Of a stretch of 64,000 bases of DNA, positions 34,211 to 42,482 are shown piece by piece. This DNA comes from Candidatus Latescibacterota bacterium. GTDB taxonomy: Bacteria; Latescibacterota; UBA2968. How positions within the stretch are numbered: position 1 is the stretch's first letter; each line of letters begins with the position of its first letter. Position numbers and translations under genes: made by a program. The notes under the pieces were generated by a model. It did no database searches. It saw only the letters and a program-made list of their open reading frames with translations, and had not been told where the DNA came from. Location of the stretch: positions 1 through 64,000 of the forward strand of contig JAJEHL010000001.1 of the NCBI GenBank assembly GCA_022823725.1, given 5' to 3'.

Positions 34211-36637
34211 ATGTTCTCAAACTATTTCACCATCGCATGCCGCAATCTGTGGTCGCACAAGCGCGATACGCTGATCAATTTGCTCAGTCTTATTGTGGGG
34301 CTGTCGTGTTGTGTGATGGCGATTGTGATTATTTTTTGCGAGATGAGCTATGACCGGTTTCATCCGGATGTGCATCGCATTTATCGGGTTTTGCGGGAGC
34401 GGGTGAGCAATGAGCAGACGCAGGTGCGGTGGCTGACTTCGGGGGCGCTTGCTCGCACGATTGAAGCGGAGATGCCCGAAGTTGAGTTGGCGTCCAAAAA
34501 TCGCATTTATCCGGTTGTGGTGCGCTTTGAGGATCGAGAGCTTACGCTGGCGCAGGGGCAGGTTGACGACCGGTTTTTTGAGTTGTTTCACTTTCCTTTT
34601 GCTATTGGCGATGCCGATGTGCTTAAACAGCCGTATCGGGTTGCGATTACGCAATCAGCGGCAGAGCGGTTGTTCGGCAAGGTCGATCCCATAGGCCAGG
34701 TTCTTACGATTCGCGAGCGGTATTACGGCGGCGATTATACGGTTGCCGCTGTTTTGCAAACGCCTCCGAGGTTTTCGTCCATTCAGTTTGATTTGTTGCA
34801 TTTTACCAATGGGCGGACACAGGAGGCTATTTTTGATTGGACGCTGTGGCAGGGGCGGGTGCAACAGGCGGGTATTGAGACTTTTGTGCGTTTGCGCGAT
34901 GGGGTAGATGCGGGTGAATTCGAAGCAAAAATGTCGGGTGTTATTGAACGGCACATGGGCGCAGATGTGCGCCGGATTCTTTCGTTTCGATTGCAGCCTT
35001 TTGAGCGGTTGCATTTGTATGGGGTTCAGGATTACAATTTGGCTTCGGGTGGCAATGTTCAGACGCTTTATCTTTTTGCGATTATTGCGGTGCTGGTTCT
35101 GGCGATTGCGGCGATTAATTTTGTCAATCTGGCTACGGCGCGTTCAATGTATCGCGCGCGCGAGGTGGGGATGCGGAAGGTGGTTGGCGCGCGGCGCGGT
35201 CAGTTGATTCAGCAGTTTTTGTGCGAGACGGTTTTGCTGGCGTTGATTGCTGTGGTTATCGCTGTGCCTCTTGCGCGCATCGCGTTGTCGGAATTTAGTG
35301 CGCGGACGGGCACGCATTACGCTCTGGATGCGTCTATGTTGTTTGGACTTTTGCCGGGTCTTTTCGCGCTTGCCGTGTTTGTGGGTTTGATGGCGGGGGT
35401 ATATCCCGCGTTTTATTTTTCGGGGTTTCGGCCGGCTGATGTGCTCAAGGGCGCGGCGCGTTTGCAGGGTGCGCGGCTTCGGCAGGTTCTGGTTGTGGCG
35501 CAATTTGCGATTGCTATTTTGCTTATGATTGTTACGGATGTTATTTATCGGCAACTGGATTATATTCAGCACAAGGATCTCGGTTTTGATAAGGAACATC
35601 TCGTTTTGTTGCCGATTTTTAAGCTGGATCGTCGGCTCAGGACCAATGATGATCCCTGGCTTGTGGTACGGTATAATACTGTAAAGCAAGCGTTTTTGGA
35701 ACATCCCAATATTGTTTCGGCGTCTGCTTTTCGTTTTTTGCCCGGGCAAGATGGCGGTGGTTTTGTGCGGATTGTTAAGCCGGAAGGTCAGGACCATACC
35801 GAGTGGCGGATGCCGGTGCAGGAGGCAGATGAAGATTTTTTTGCTACTTTCGGTGTGTCTATTATAGCTGGTCGCACGTTTTCGCCCGGGATTGAGCGCG
35901 ATCGTACGCATGGGTATATTCTCAATGAGACCGCTGTGCGCGCGCTTGGTTGGGCAGTGGCGGATGCCGTGGGGCGGCGTTTTGGTCGGGCGCGTTCAGA
36001 GGAGGATGCTAAGGGAACTGTGATTGGCGTGATTGCAGATTTTCACTACGCCTCTCTTCGACAACCGATTGGGCCTGCGGTTTTTGCTTATCGGCAGTGG
36101 TTTTACGATTATCTGGCGTTGCGAGTGCGCGATTTTTTAGCGGTTCGACCTTTTCTGGAGGAGACCTGGGATTCATTTATGGCAGCCGATAAGCCTTTTG
36201 AGTTTACGTTTCTCGACGATGAACTCGATGCGATTTATCGGGCGGAGAGGGATTTGGGGCAGGCTGTTACCGCTTTTGCCGGGTTGGTGTGTTTGCTGGC
36301 GTGTTTGGGTTTGTTCGGTTTGGCGGCTTTTACAGCTGAACGCCGCAGGCGCGAGATTGGCATTCGCAAGGTGCTGGGTGCGTCTGTTTCAAGTGTTGTT
36401 TTGCTGGTGTCTAAGGCGTTTTTGAAGCTGGTGCTTGTCGCCAATCTTATCGCCTGGCCTGTTGCTTTTTATTTTACAAATACCTATTTACAAAATTTTG
36501 CGTATCACACATCTCTGAGTTTATGGTCGTTTGTGTTGTCGGGTTTGCTCGCACTTTTGATTGCGCTTTTGACCGTTGGTACACAGGCGTTCAGGGTTGC
36601 ACATACTAATCCCGTGGAAGTACTGAGGCATGAATAA
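34211..36637 (+). CDS. FtsX/MacB-type ABC transporter permease
   Basis: Encodes 808 residues, same layout as the two permeases at 2.4-7.3 kb: opening FSNYFTIACRNLWSHKRDT, first helix LINLLSLIVGLSCCVMAI, MacB-like periplasmic domain, central FtsX domain with EVGMRKVVGAR, second periplasmic domain, and final FtsX domain with EIGIRKVLGAS, ending TNPVEVLRHE. It starts six bases after the monooxygenase stop and has no evident ribosome site, suggesting translational coupling. No ATPase gene accompanies it. Role: export or envelope stress-type transport; substrate unknown. Confidence 0.85.
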   Translation: MFSNYFTIACRNLWSHKRDTLINLLSLIVGLSCCVMAIVIIFCEMSYDRFHPDVHRIYRVLRERVSNEQTQVRWLTSGALARTIEAEMPEVELASKNRIYPVVVRFEDRELTLAQGQVDDRFFELFHFPFAIGDADVLKQPYRVAITQSAAERLFGKVDPIGQVLTIRERYYGGDYTVAAVLQTPPRFSSIQFDLLHFTNGRTQEAIFDWTLWQGRVQQAGIETFVRLRDGVDAGEFEAKMSGVIERHMGADVRRILSFRLQPFERLHLYGVQDYNLASGGNVQTLYLFAIIAVLVLAIAAINFVNLATARSMYRAREVGMRKVVGARRGQLIQQFLCETVLLALIAVVIAVPLARIALSEFSARTGTHYALDASMLFGLLPGLFALAVFVGLMAGVYPAFYFSGFRPADVLKGAARLQGARLRQVLVVAQFAIAILLMIVTDVIYRQLDYIQHKDLGFDKEHLVLLPIFKLDRRLRTNDDPWLVVRYNTVKQAFLEHPNIVSASAFRFLPGQDGGGFVRIVKPEGQDHTEWRMPVQEADEDFFATFGVSIIAGRTFSPGIERDRTHGYILNETAVRALGWAVADAVGRRFGRARSEEDAKGTVIGVIADFHYASLRQPIGPAVFAYRQWFYDYLALRVRDFLAVRPFLEETWDSFMAADKPFEFTFLDDELDAIYRAERDLGQAVTAFAGLVCLLACLGLFGLAAFTAERRRREIGIRKVLGASVSSVVLLVSKAFLKLVLVANLIAWPVAFYFTNTYLQNFAYHTSLSLWSFVLSGLLALLIALLTVGTQAFRVAHTNPVEVLRHE

Positions 36638-36650
36638 TGGAGGTCCTCCC

Positions 36651-37070
36651 ATGTTTTTTACCCTTCTTCTCATCACTCTCGTAGTCGCCGCTCTGGTATC
36701 TTTTATCGCTGTGCGGGCGTTTAGCAGCGCGATTACCAGTATTCTGCACCGGCTTATTGACGATGCGATAGCAGGCGCGTGGGTGCGCTATATGAAGTTT
36801 GCGATTTTTGTGGTGGGTATTTCTGGCGGTGTGCGTGTCCGCTCGTTGGAGCGCTATATTTTGCCGCAGGAGTCTTTCGATTCCACTGGTGAATCCCGCG
36901 ATATGCCTCCCTTTGAACTGACGACCGAACGCTGGGTGCTCGAGATATATCGCACGATTATCGAGTCTCTGCAATCCATTGCGTGGATGTTGCTCGTCTT
37001 TTTTATTGTGTCACTGGGTATGTACATTGTTGTGCGTATTTTTGAAATGCGCCGAGGGACGAACGAGTGA
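36651..37070 (+). CDS. Small two-helix membrane protein, unknown function
   Basis: Encodes 139 residues from MFFTLLLITL, selected because GGAGGTCCTCCC stands before this ATG. One membrane helix is at the N-terminus (FFTLLLITLVVAALVSFIAV) and another near the C-terminus (SIAWMLLVFFIVSLGMYIVV), with a soluble ~65-residue section between. No family recognised. It follows the permease by 13 bases and may be its small partner. Confidence 0.6.
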   Translation: MFFTLLLITLVVAALVSFIAVRAFSSAITSILHRLIDDAIAGAWVRYMKFAIFVVGISGGVRVRSLERYILPQESFDSTGESRDMPPFELTTERWVLEIYRTIIESLQSIAWMLLVFFIVSLGMYIVVRIFEMRRGTNE

Positions 37071-37141
37071 TGGGTAGAGAGGGGCGATAAAGCGGTGGAC
37101 ATCGGATTGCAGCGAATTATATTGGCGCAAAGGGGTCTGGT

Positions 37142-37687
37142 ATGGAGAAAATAGAGAAAAAAGTAATACCGGGCTGGACCGGGAGATGCTATGAGGATTT
37201 CGAGGTGGGCGAAGTTTATCGAAGCCGGTTCGGGCGGACGGTGACGGCGGCTGACAACCAGTTGTTCACGCACCTGACCCTGAATACCAATCCGCTTCAT
37301 TTTGACGAGGAGTACGCCCGCCGGACACGGTGGGGAAAGATCCTGGTGAACAGCACGTTTACGCTCGCGCTGGTCGTGGGAATGAGTGTCCCGGATGTGA
37401 GCGAGAAGGCGATGGCGAACCTGGGTTGGAGCGAGGTCCGGCTTCCGCATCCGGTATTTGTGGGAGATACGCTTTATTGCGAGACGGAGGTGCTCGCCAG
37501 GCGGGCGTCGAAGTCGTTCCCGGAAGCGGGTATTGTGAAGGTGCGTACGCGGGGCGTGAATCAGGATGGCCGCGTCGTCATAGATCTGACGCGCAGCGTG
37601 ATGGTCTATAAGAGGGCGCATGCGCCGTCGGGGGATGCCTTTCCCGAAATTCACGAGGAGAAAGACGGGTCAACTACCCAACGCTGA
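37142..37687 (+). CDS. MaoC-family enoyl-CoA hydratase, 3' end altered by IS
   Basis: Encodes 181 residues of hot-dog-fold MaoC type. The catalytic stretch TAADNQLFTHLTLNTNPLHFDEEYA has the D/N-x-H pattern (Asp and His). It hydrates or dehydrates an unsaturated acyl-CoA, plausibly mesaconyl- or itaconyl-CoA given the lyase and CoA-transferase genes that follow. The last residues after EEKDG (STTQR) are encoded by the right end of the inserted IS element. Without it the frame would read GAC GGG TGA and stop at once, two bases into the former junction. The enzyme core is therefore untouched. Upstream, AAAGGGG precedes the ATG. Confidence 0.82.
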   Translation: MEKIEKKVIPGWTGRCYEDFEVGEVYRSRFGRTVTAADNQLFTHLTLNTNPLHFDEEYARRTRWGKILVNSTFTLALVVGMSVPDVSEKAMANLGWSEVRLPHPVFVGDTLYCETEVLARRASKSFPEAGIVKVRTRGVNQDGRVVIDLTRSVMVYKRAHAPSGDAFPEIHEEKDGSTTQR

Positions 37688-37850
37688 AGCAGTTGGGCTT
37701 GTCGCTCGGGCATAAATGCACTCGGCAACTTTAGGCTTGTTGACACAAAGCCTTTGCTCGGATATTCCGAGCAGCGTTGCGGTCAGCATGGTCTTTATGA
37801 CCACACACTTTGCACAGGAAGGATGCCTGGGTTTGTCTATTGGATTTCTC
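37669..37850 (-). ncRNA. Predicted omega (re)RNA from tnpB 3' end
   Basis: In this family the guide RNA is made from the tnpB strand across the 3' end of the gene and the right end of the element, and its guide is the adjacent flank. Here the guide would be CCGTCTTTCTCCTCGTGAAT (minus strand, 37668 downward), which lies within maoC. The 5' limit is a guess from family size; the right-end hairpin and boundary are seen directly. Confidence 0.5.
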
Positions 37851-38822
37851 ACAATGTCCACACTCGGCACATGTTTGGCTGGTATATTTGGGGTCAACAG
37901 GTTCTATGCGGATACCAGCACGCTTTGCCTTATATTCGATAAAGGTGCGCAGTTGGAAGAAAGACCACCCAGACATTTTAGCACGCTGAGGCTTGCGAAA
38001 CCGTTTCTGGCTCTTGCGGATGCCTTCGAGGTCTTCAAGAGCAATCGCTTTGCCAGTGTCTTTAGCCTTCTCAACAATGCGTTTGGAGATGATGTGGTTG
38101 GTATTTCTACGAAACCTGCTCTCTCTGCCGGAGAGTAGGGAGAGTTTTCTGCGAACATTCTTGGGTCTCTTGCCTTGCTTGACACGGGCAGACGCTTTCT
38201 GTTGGAGCGACTTTTTCAGATCGTGCATTTTCTGCCGGACATTTTCAACCGTGTCGCCAGAAAATGTTTCACCATCGTCTGTAACAGCAAGGTTGGTGGT
38301 GCCGAGATCAACGCCAATGAAGTCTGTCGTCGGTATCGGCGTGCCATCGGGTACATCGACAGAGACAAGCAGAAACCACTTGCCGTCTTTGCGGAGCACA
38401 AGGTCTGCCTGTCCTTTGGCATAGCCAAACTGCTCACGCTGATAGTTGCCCATCAACATTGGCACAAGAACACGCCCCTCAAGCGTCAGCAAAGAAACAC
38501 GGTCTATGCCCTTAAAGCTATACAGGCGTTGATCATAGGGTATGCTTGCATGCTTACGGAACGATGGTTGCACTGACTTATCGCGCTTATACGCCTCTAC
38601 AACTTGAGCAATACAGCGAATAGCCATTTGTGCAGAGAGACCAAACAAGTGGCGTAAGTCTGAGTAGTATAGCTTTTGTAGTGCAAACTTATTCGCCAGC
38701 TTGCGCTCATAAGCCTTCGGAGCAAGCCAATTGGCAGCTTCGTTGAACCGCTCAATAGTGGCTTTTAGCTTCTGTGCTATAGCAACATCTGGCAACAGTT
38801 GTATTTGAAGTGTCAGTTTCAT
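37731..38822 (-). CDS. tnpB: TnpB RNA-guided nuclease
   Basis: Encodes 363 residues from MKLTLQIQ (the open frame runs 12 codons further, but this is the family start). The RuvC-like site is complete: FIGVDLGTTNLAV (first Asp), IALEDLEGIR (Glu), and HADRNAARNI (last Asp). The zinc finger has C-x2-C pairs CAECG and CKVCG. The N-terminal WED/REC-like part is typical, and there is no frameshift, so the protein is probably active. TnpB cuts DNA next to its TAM under omega-RNA guidance and favours retention of the element. Neighbouring CoA-ester genes are unrelated to it. Confidence 0.92.
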   Translation of the reverse strand: MKLTLQIQLLPDVAIAQKLKATIERFNEAANWLAPKAYERKLANKFALQKLYYSDLRHLFGLSAQMAIRCIAQVVEAYKRDKSVQPSFRKHASIPYDQRLYSFKGIDRVSLLTLEGRVLVPMLMGNYQREQFGYAKGQADLVLRKDGKWFLLVSVDVPDGTPIPTTDFIGVDLGTTNLAVTDDGETFSGDTVENVRQKMHDLKKSLQQKASARVKQGKRPKNVRRKLSLLSGRESRFRRNTNHIISKRIVEKAKDTGKAIALEDLEGIRKSQKRFRKPQRAKMSGWSFFQLRTFIEYKAKRAGIRIEPVDPKYTSQTCAECGHCEKSNRQTQASFLCKVCGHKDHADRNAARNIRAKALCQQA

Positions 38823-38950
38823 ATTGAAAAATATAGTCAATATGCTTTCGGTTATCAAGGTGGTTTTTCAGCCTTGTTATACGCTAAAGCTATAACGGGA
38901 GAGCCCTTACACTCCCACAGCTAAAGGCTGTGGGCTTCACGGGCTGTTAG

Positions 38951-39826
38951 GTGAAGTCGATGCGGTCCTGGCTTTTTGTGCCGGGGCACCAGCAGCGGAT
39001 GATCGACAAGGCTCTGGGCCTGCCGGCGGATGTGCTGATATTCGATCTGGAGGACGGCGTCCCGGAGGCTGAGAAGGATGTTGCGCGTAGGCGTGTCGCT
39101 GCCGCGCTGGGCGGCGTGCGTGGCGGCCCGGCGCGATTTGTCAGGGTTCACGAAGCCGGGGCTTCCGAATTGGAGGCCGATCTGCAGGCGATTGCGCGTG
39201 CGGGGCTGCAGGGACTCGTGTTGCCCAAAGTGCAGGGGCCGGAGGATGTGCTTCGGGTGTGCCGGTGGCTGGACCAGCATGAGACCAGAGCGGGTATTCC
39301 ATCCGGAAGCGTCGGGCTTCTGGCAATCATTGAGAGCGCCCGGGGCCTGGTTCAGGCACCTGCGATCGCATCCGTTACGCCCAGGCTGGTGGGGCTTATG
39401 TTTGGCGCAGAGGATTTTGCGCTGGATATGGGCCTCTTTTCGCATCCGGGACAGGGATTGGTCAATTATGCCCGATCGGCGCTGGCGGTGGCTGCGGCAA
39501 GCGGACAAATCCGGGCTATAGACAAGGTATTTACGGACATCAGCGATCCTGACGGACTGGTTGTGGAGGCGCAGCGGGCCAGGGATCTGGGGTTTGCCGG
39601 AAAAGCCGTGATTCATCCGGGTCAGGTTGGGGTGGTGAATGAAATTTTCAGTCCTACGGAGGTTGAAGAGAGGTGGGCACGGCGAATTGTTGAGGCTTTT
39701 GAACGGCGGGCGGACGAAGGCCCGGCGACTGTGGATGGTCGGATGGTAGATAGGCCGATTCTGGAACAGGCCCGGCGGATCCTGGAGCGTCTCGAGGAAG
39801 AGGGCAATGACCGGCAGGCCGATTGA
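38951..39826 (+). CDS. CitE/HpcH-type CoA-ester lyase
   Basis: Encodes 291 residues from a GTG (MKSMRSWLFVPGHQQ), or 288 from the ATG at 38960. Before the IS insertion GAGGAG at the end of maoC stood eight bases before this GTG, which supports it; that site is now ~1.3 kb away. Family features: SWLFVPG, the metal Asp/Glu in IFDLEDGVPEAEK, RFVRVHE, AIIESARG, and FGAEDFALDMG. These enzymes cleave malyl-, beta-methylmalyl- or citramalyl-CoA to acetyl- or propionyl-CoA plus glyoxylate or pyruvate. Flanked by MaoC and CaiB/BaiF genes, it probably cleaves a product of the hydratase. Confidence 0.85.
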   Translation: MKSMRSWLFVPGHQQRMIDKALGLPADVLIFDLEDGVPEAEKDVARRRVAAALGGVRGGPARFVRVHEAGASELEADLQAIARAGLQGLVLPKVQGPEDVLRVCRWLDQHETRAGIPSGSVGLLAIIESARGLVQAPAIASVTPRLVGLMFGAEDFALDMGLFSHPGQGLVNYARSALAVAAASGQIRAIDKVFTDISDPDGLVVEAQRARDLGFAGKAVIHPGQVGVVNEIFSPTEVEERWARRIVEAFERRADEGPATVDGRMVDRPILEQARRILERLEEEGNDRQAD

Positions 39827-39842
39827 AGAGGAAGAGGGTTAC

Positions 39843-41048
39843 ATGCACGATCAACACCAACATCCGCCTCTGAATGGAATAAGGATTGTCTCGGTGGAGC
39901 AGTTCGGGGCGGGGCCGTGGGCAACGATGATGCTGGGGGACCTTGGGGCGGAAATTATCAAAGTCGAGAATCCCGAGACGGGTGGCGATGTCGCGCGTTA
40001 TGTGCCACCCTATACCGCTGAACAGGATAGCGTGTATTTCCAGAGTTTTAACCGGAACAAGAAGAGTATGACGCTGAATTTGCAGCATCCAGGAGGGCGG
40101 GAGGTGTTGCATCGGCTGGTGGGGATTTCGGATGGGGTGTTCAACAATTTGCGCGGAGACCTTCCGGCCCGGCTGGGTCTGGACTATCCGGCGCTGAGCG
40201 CGGTCAAGGCTTCGATTGTATGTTGCTCGCTTTCTGCGTTCGGACGGCAGGGGTCCCGAGCGGGCGAGCCGGGATACGATTATTTGATGCAGGGATATGC
40301 CGGATGGATGAGTCTTACGGGCGAGCCTGACGGTCCGCCGACAAAAACGGGACTTTCCCTCGTGGATCTCAGTGCGGGCGCAATGGCGTCCCTGGGCATG
40401 GTCAGCGCGATCTTCCGCGCCAGACAGACGGGTCTGGGGTGCGATGTAGATGTGAATCTGTTCGATACGGCGCTGGCGAATCTGGGATATGTGGCGGCGT
40501 GGTTCCTGACCAGAGGGTATCAGGCGCATCGGACGCCCGATTCTTCTCATCCGTCACAGATTCCGTCGCAGGTGGTGCCGACTAAGGACGGATGGCTCGT
40601 GATCATGTGCGCCAAGGAGAAGTTTTTTCAAAATCTGGTACGTATTCTGGGGGTGCCGGAACTGGCGGAAGATTCCCGGTTCTGCTCTTTTGCGGATCGC
40701 CTGGAGAATCGAGATGTTCTGGTTCCGATTCTGAAGGCTCTTTTCCGGAAGAAGACAACCGCCGATTGGCTGGCGTTGCTCAAGGGCGAGGTGCCCTGCG
40801 CGCCCGTGAATACGCTTGAGCAGGCTTTTGCCGACCCGCATGTGGCCGAGAATGAGATGATACTGGCGTTGCCGCATCCGGAGTTCGGAGCCGTCCGGGT
40901 GGTGGCGAGTCCCATAGAGGTCGGCGGCGAGTCGGTTGAACCCCGGCGCGGGCCATCACTGGGAGAACACAACGAGTCGATTCTGGGCGAGTATCTCGGA
41001 TATTCAATACCAGAGATTGAGAAACTCCGAAGCGACGGTGTCATCTGA
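39843..41048 (+). CDS. CaiB/BaiF-type (class III) CoA-transferase
   Basis: Encodes 401 residues from MHDQHQHPPLNGIRIVS. GAGG sits five bases before this ATG; another ATG at 39807, overlapping the lyase end by 20 bases, is the alternative. Family features: LGDLGAEIIKVENPETGGD, NRNKKSMTLNLQHPGGREV, the catalytic Asp region in EPGYDYLMQGYAG and SLVDLSAGAMA. It moves CoA between carboxylates. With the MaoC hydratase and CitE-like lyase it fits a route that activates mesaconate, itaconate or citramalate and cleaves it to central metabolites. Co-transcription with the lyase gene is likely. Confidence 0.85.
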   Translation: MHDQHQHPPLNGIRIVSVEQFGAGPWATMMLGDLGAEIIKVENPETGGDVARYVPPYTAEQDSVYFQSFNRNKKSMTLNLQHPGGREVLHRLVGISDGVFNNLRGDLPARLGLDYPALSAVKASIVCCSLSAFGRQGSRAGEPGYDYLMQGYAGWMSLTGEPDGPPTKTGLSLVDLSAGAMASLGMVSAIFRARQTGLGCDVDVNLFDTALANLGYVAAWFLTRGYQAHRTPDSSHPSQIPSQVVPTKDGWLVIMCAKEKFFQNLVRILGVPELAEDSRFCSFADRLENRDVLVPILKALFRKKTTADWLALLKGEVPCAPVNTLEQAFADPHVAENEMILALPHPEFGAVRVVASPIEVGGESVEPRRGPSLGEHNESILGEYLGYSIPEIEKLRSDGVI

Positions 41049-41191
41049 ATGATCGCATTCTGCGAGCGAAAAAAGAAAATACTTGCTCTTTGGCAGATCA
41101 CTTTCTACATTTATATACAAGTTATTCATAAATAATAACATAATCTAATAGTTTCCCTCTCCCTTGCGAAAGAGTAATCAAGGAGACATTT

Positions 41192-41731
41192 ATGGGTTAC
41201 TCTGCATTTGCTGTAGCGAATTACTTTTTAGACCTTGCCAAAAAGGATGGTGTTGAAATAACACCATTGATGATACAAAAACTGGTGTATATTGCTCACG
41301 GCTATTATCTCGCTTTTACTGCGAGAGATAACCCACCTAATGGCAGACCATTAGTTAATGATGAATTCGCGGAGGCTTGGCAATATGGTCCAGTATTTCC
41401 ATCACTTTACCATCATTTCAAGCACTTTGGAAGGGATCCAATAACAGTGTTTGCAGAAGACATTGAGTTTTTATACGATGATGGTAGTAGAAAACTCGAC
41501 ACAAAAGTTACAACTCCTAAGATAGATCAGGACGATGAGTTCTCCTGTGCTTTATTAAATAAAATTTGGGAGGTTTACGGAGAATATACAGGGTTACAGC
41601 TTTCTGATATAACACATAGAGAAGGAACACCCTGGGCCAAAACATGGAAAAGAAGAGAAGGATTTAGAAATGCACATATACCGAATAAGGCCATAAGAGA
41701 GTACTACCTAAATAGAATAGGAGGCCAATAG
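41192..41731 (+). CDS. Panacea-domain (DUF4065) protein, antitoxin-like
   Basis: Encodes 179 residues. The Panacea/SocA-like domain is plain: SAFAVANYFLDLAKKDG, ITPLMIQKLVYIAHGYYLA, EAWQYGPVFPSLYHHFK near residue 70, and a helical tail with EYTGLQLSDITHREGTPW, a hallmark of the family. Panacea proteins are antitoxins or proteolytic adaptors (SocA, PanA). The region is markedly more AT-rich than its neighbours. AAGGAG precedes the ATG; the next gene starts on the base after this stop. Confidence 0.85.
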   Translation: MGYSAFAVANYFLDLAKKDGVEITPLMIQKLVYIAHGYYLAFTARDNPPNGRPLVNDEFAEAWQYGPVFPSLYHHFKHFGRDPITVFAEDIEFLYDDGSRKLDTKVTTPKIDQDDEFSCALLNKIWEVYGEYTGLQLSDITHREGTPWAKTWKRREGFRNAHIPNKAIREYYLNRIGGQ

Positions 41732-42049
41732 ATGGGAGAACTCTCAAAATTAGATATTCGACCAGAACAATCAAGTGAAACGATTCAAACTCGTACTGAA
41801 GATGCGGTCTTTGCCACTATTAAGGAATTACAGAAAGAATCTCAAGAGCTCAATCAAGAAAGTGCATCTGTCAACCGCGATAACCAGATTCAACAATCTA
41901 AGACCTCTTCTATGACTTCGTATGCACTCTCGGTCGCCGGACTTATAGGCGGATTGATGGCTGGTAGTTCTTTTGGAACGTTAGGGATTGTCATTGGAAG
42001 TATTATCGGCGGTTCGTGCGGATACTGGGTGGAAAGTAGAGATCAATGA
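41732..42049 (+). CDS. Small protein with glycine-zipper membrane tail (possible toxin)
   Basis: Encodes 105 residues. The first ~65 are polar and Gln/Glu-rich, likely helical. The last ~40 (SVAGLIGGLMAGSSFGTLGIVIGSIIGGSCGYW) form a glycine-rich hairpin of the kind that inserts in membranes. No known family name can be given. It abuts the Panacea gene (TAG then ATG, with AGGAGG upstream) and overlaps the next gene by four bases, so all three are co-expressed. Membrane-active toxins are known partners of Panacea antitoxins. Confidence 0.6.
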   Translation: MGELSKLDIRPEQSSETIQTRTEDAVFATIKELQKESQELNQESASVNRDNQIQQSKTSSMTSYALSVAGLIGGLMAGSSFGTLGIVIGSIIGGSCGYWVESRDQ

Positions 42050-42339
42050 CAATAAATAGAGGTCTGATTCTCGGTATAGTGCTTCTTCTGATTTACTGTG
42101 TAGTCTGTGCCTTTCGTAGAGAAGTTCCTGATCTTCCAAAACTTGTTTCTGTTGTTGCAATCGGTGTTGGGATTGATACCGGACTATTTCTCGGATATAG
42201 TGTGCTTTTTTTTGAGGATATAGCGTTTGGAGAATTCAGTGACCATAGATTTGCGATTCTTGTAGGCGGTATTGCCATCATCTATGTATCTATAGTCGGT
42301 CTATTCAGATGTTTTAGCCGCTCGGAGACGAAAAATTAG
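42046..42339 (+). CDS. Small three-helix membrane protein in Panacea operon
   Basis: Encodes 97 residues with three hydrophobic segments: LILGIVLLLIYCVVCAF, VVAIGVGIDTGLFLGYSVLFF and FAILVGGIAIIYVSIVGLF. No family is recognised. Its start overlaps the previous stop by four bases (ATGA). It is the last gene before a strong terminator. It may be the toxin itself, a partner of the glycine-zipper protein, or an immunity component. Confidence 0.55.
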   Translation: MTINRGLILGIVLLLIYCVVCAFRREVPDLPKLVSVVAIGVGIDTGLFLGYSVLFFEDIAFGEFSDHRFAILVGGIAIIYVSIVGLFRCFSRSETKN

Positions 42340-42372
42340 GTGAGGTCGTTCAAAACCACCAGTATTGTGATT

Positions 42373-42402
42373 GGGACGTGCTATGAACACGTCCCTTTTT
42401 TT
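42373..42402 (+). terminator. Rho-independent terminator of Panacea operon
   Basis: GGGACGTG and CACGTCCC form a perfect 8-bp stem around CTATGAA, followed directly by seven T residues. It marks the end of the three-gene transcript. Confidence 0.9.
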
Positions 42403-42482
42403 GCCTATTCCCCACGTTATACAATTCCGCCGGCCTTGTCAATGCACCGATTTTCGGCACTATCCTGCATAATTCCCCTTTT

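Larger units (their letters stand above)
37669..38950 (-). mobile_element. IS200/IS605-type element with tnpB only
   Basis: About 1282 bases. The left end, at high coordinates on the minus strand, begins CTAACAGCCC and carries the hairpin CCCACAGC-CTTTA-GCTGTGGG. The right end carries CCCAAC-loop-GTTGGG and finishes GTAGTTGAC. The flanks join to a seamless empty site (AAAGACGG + GTGAAGTCG). On the element's strand the left flank is TTCAC, the expected kind of insertion and target-adjacent motif. No tnpA is present, so it moves only if helped in trans. It lies between MaoC and the CitE-like lyase genes. Confidence 0.85.
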
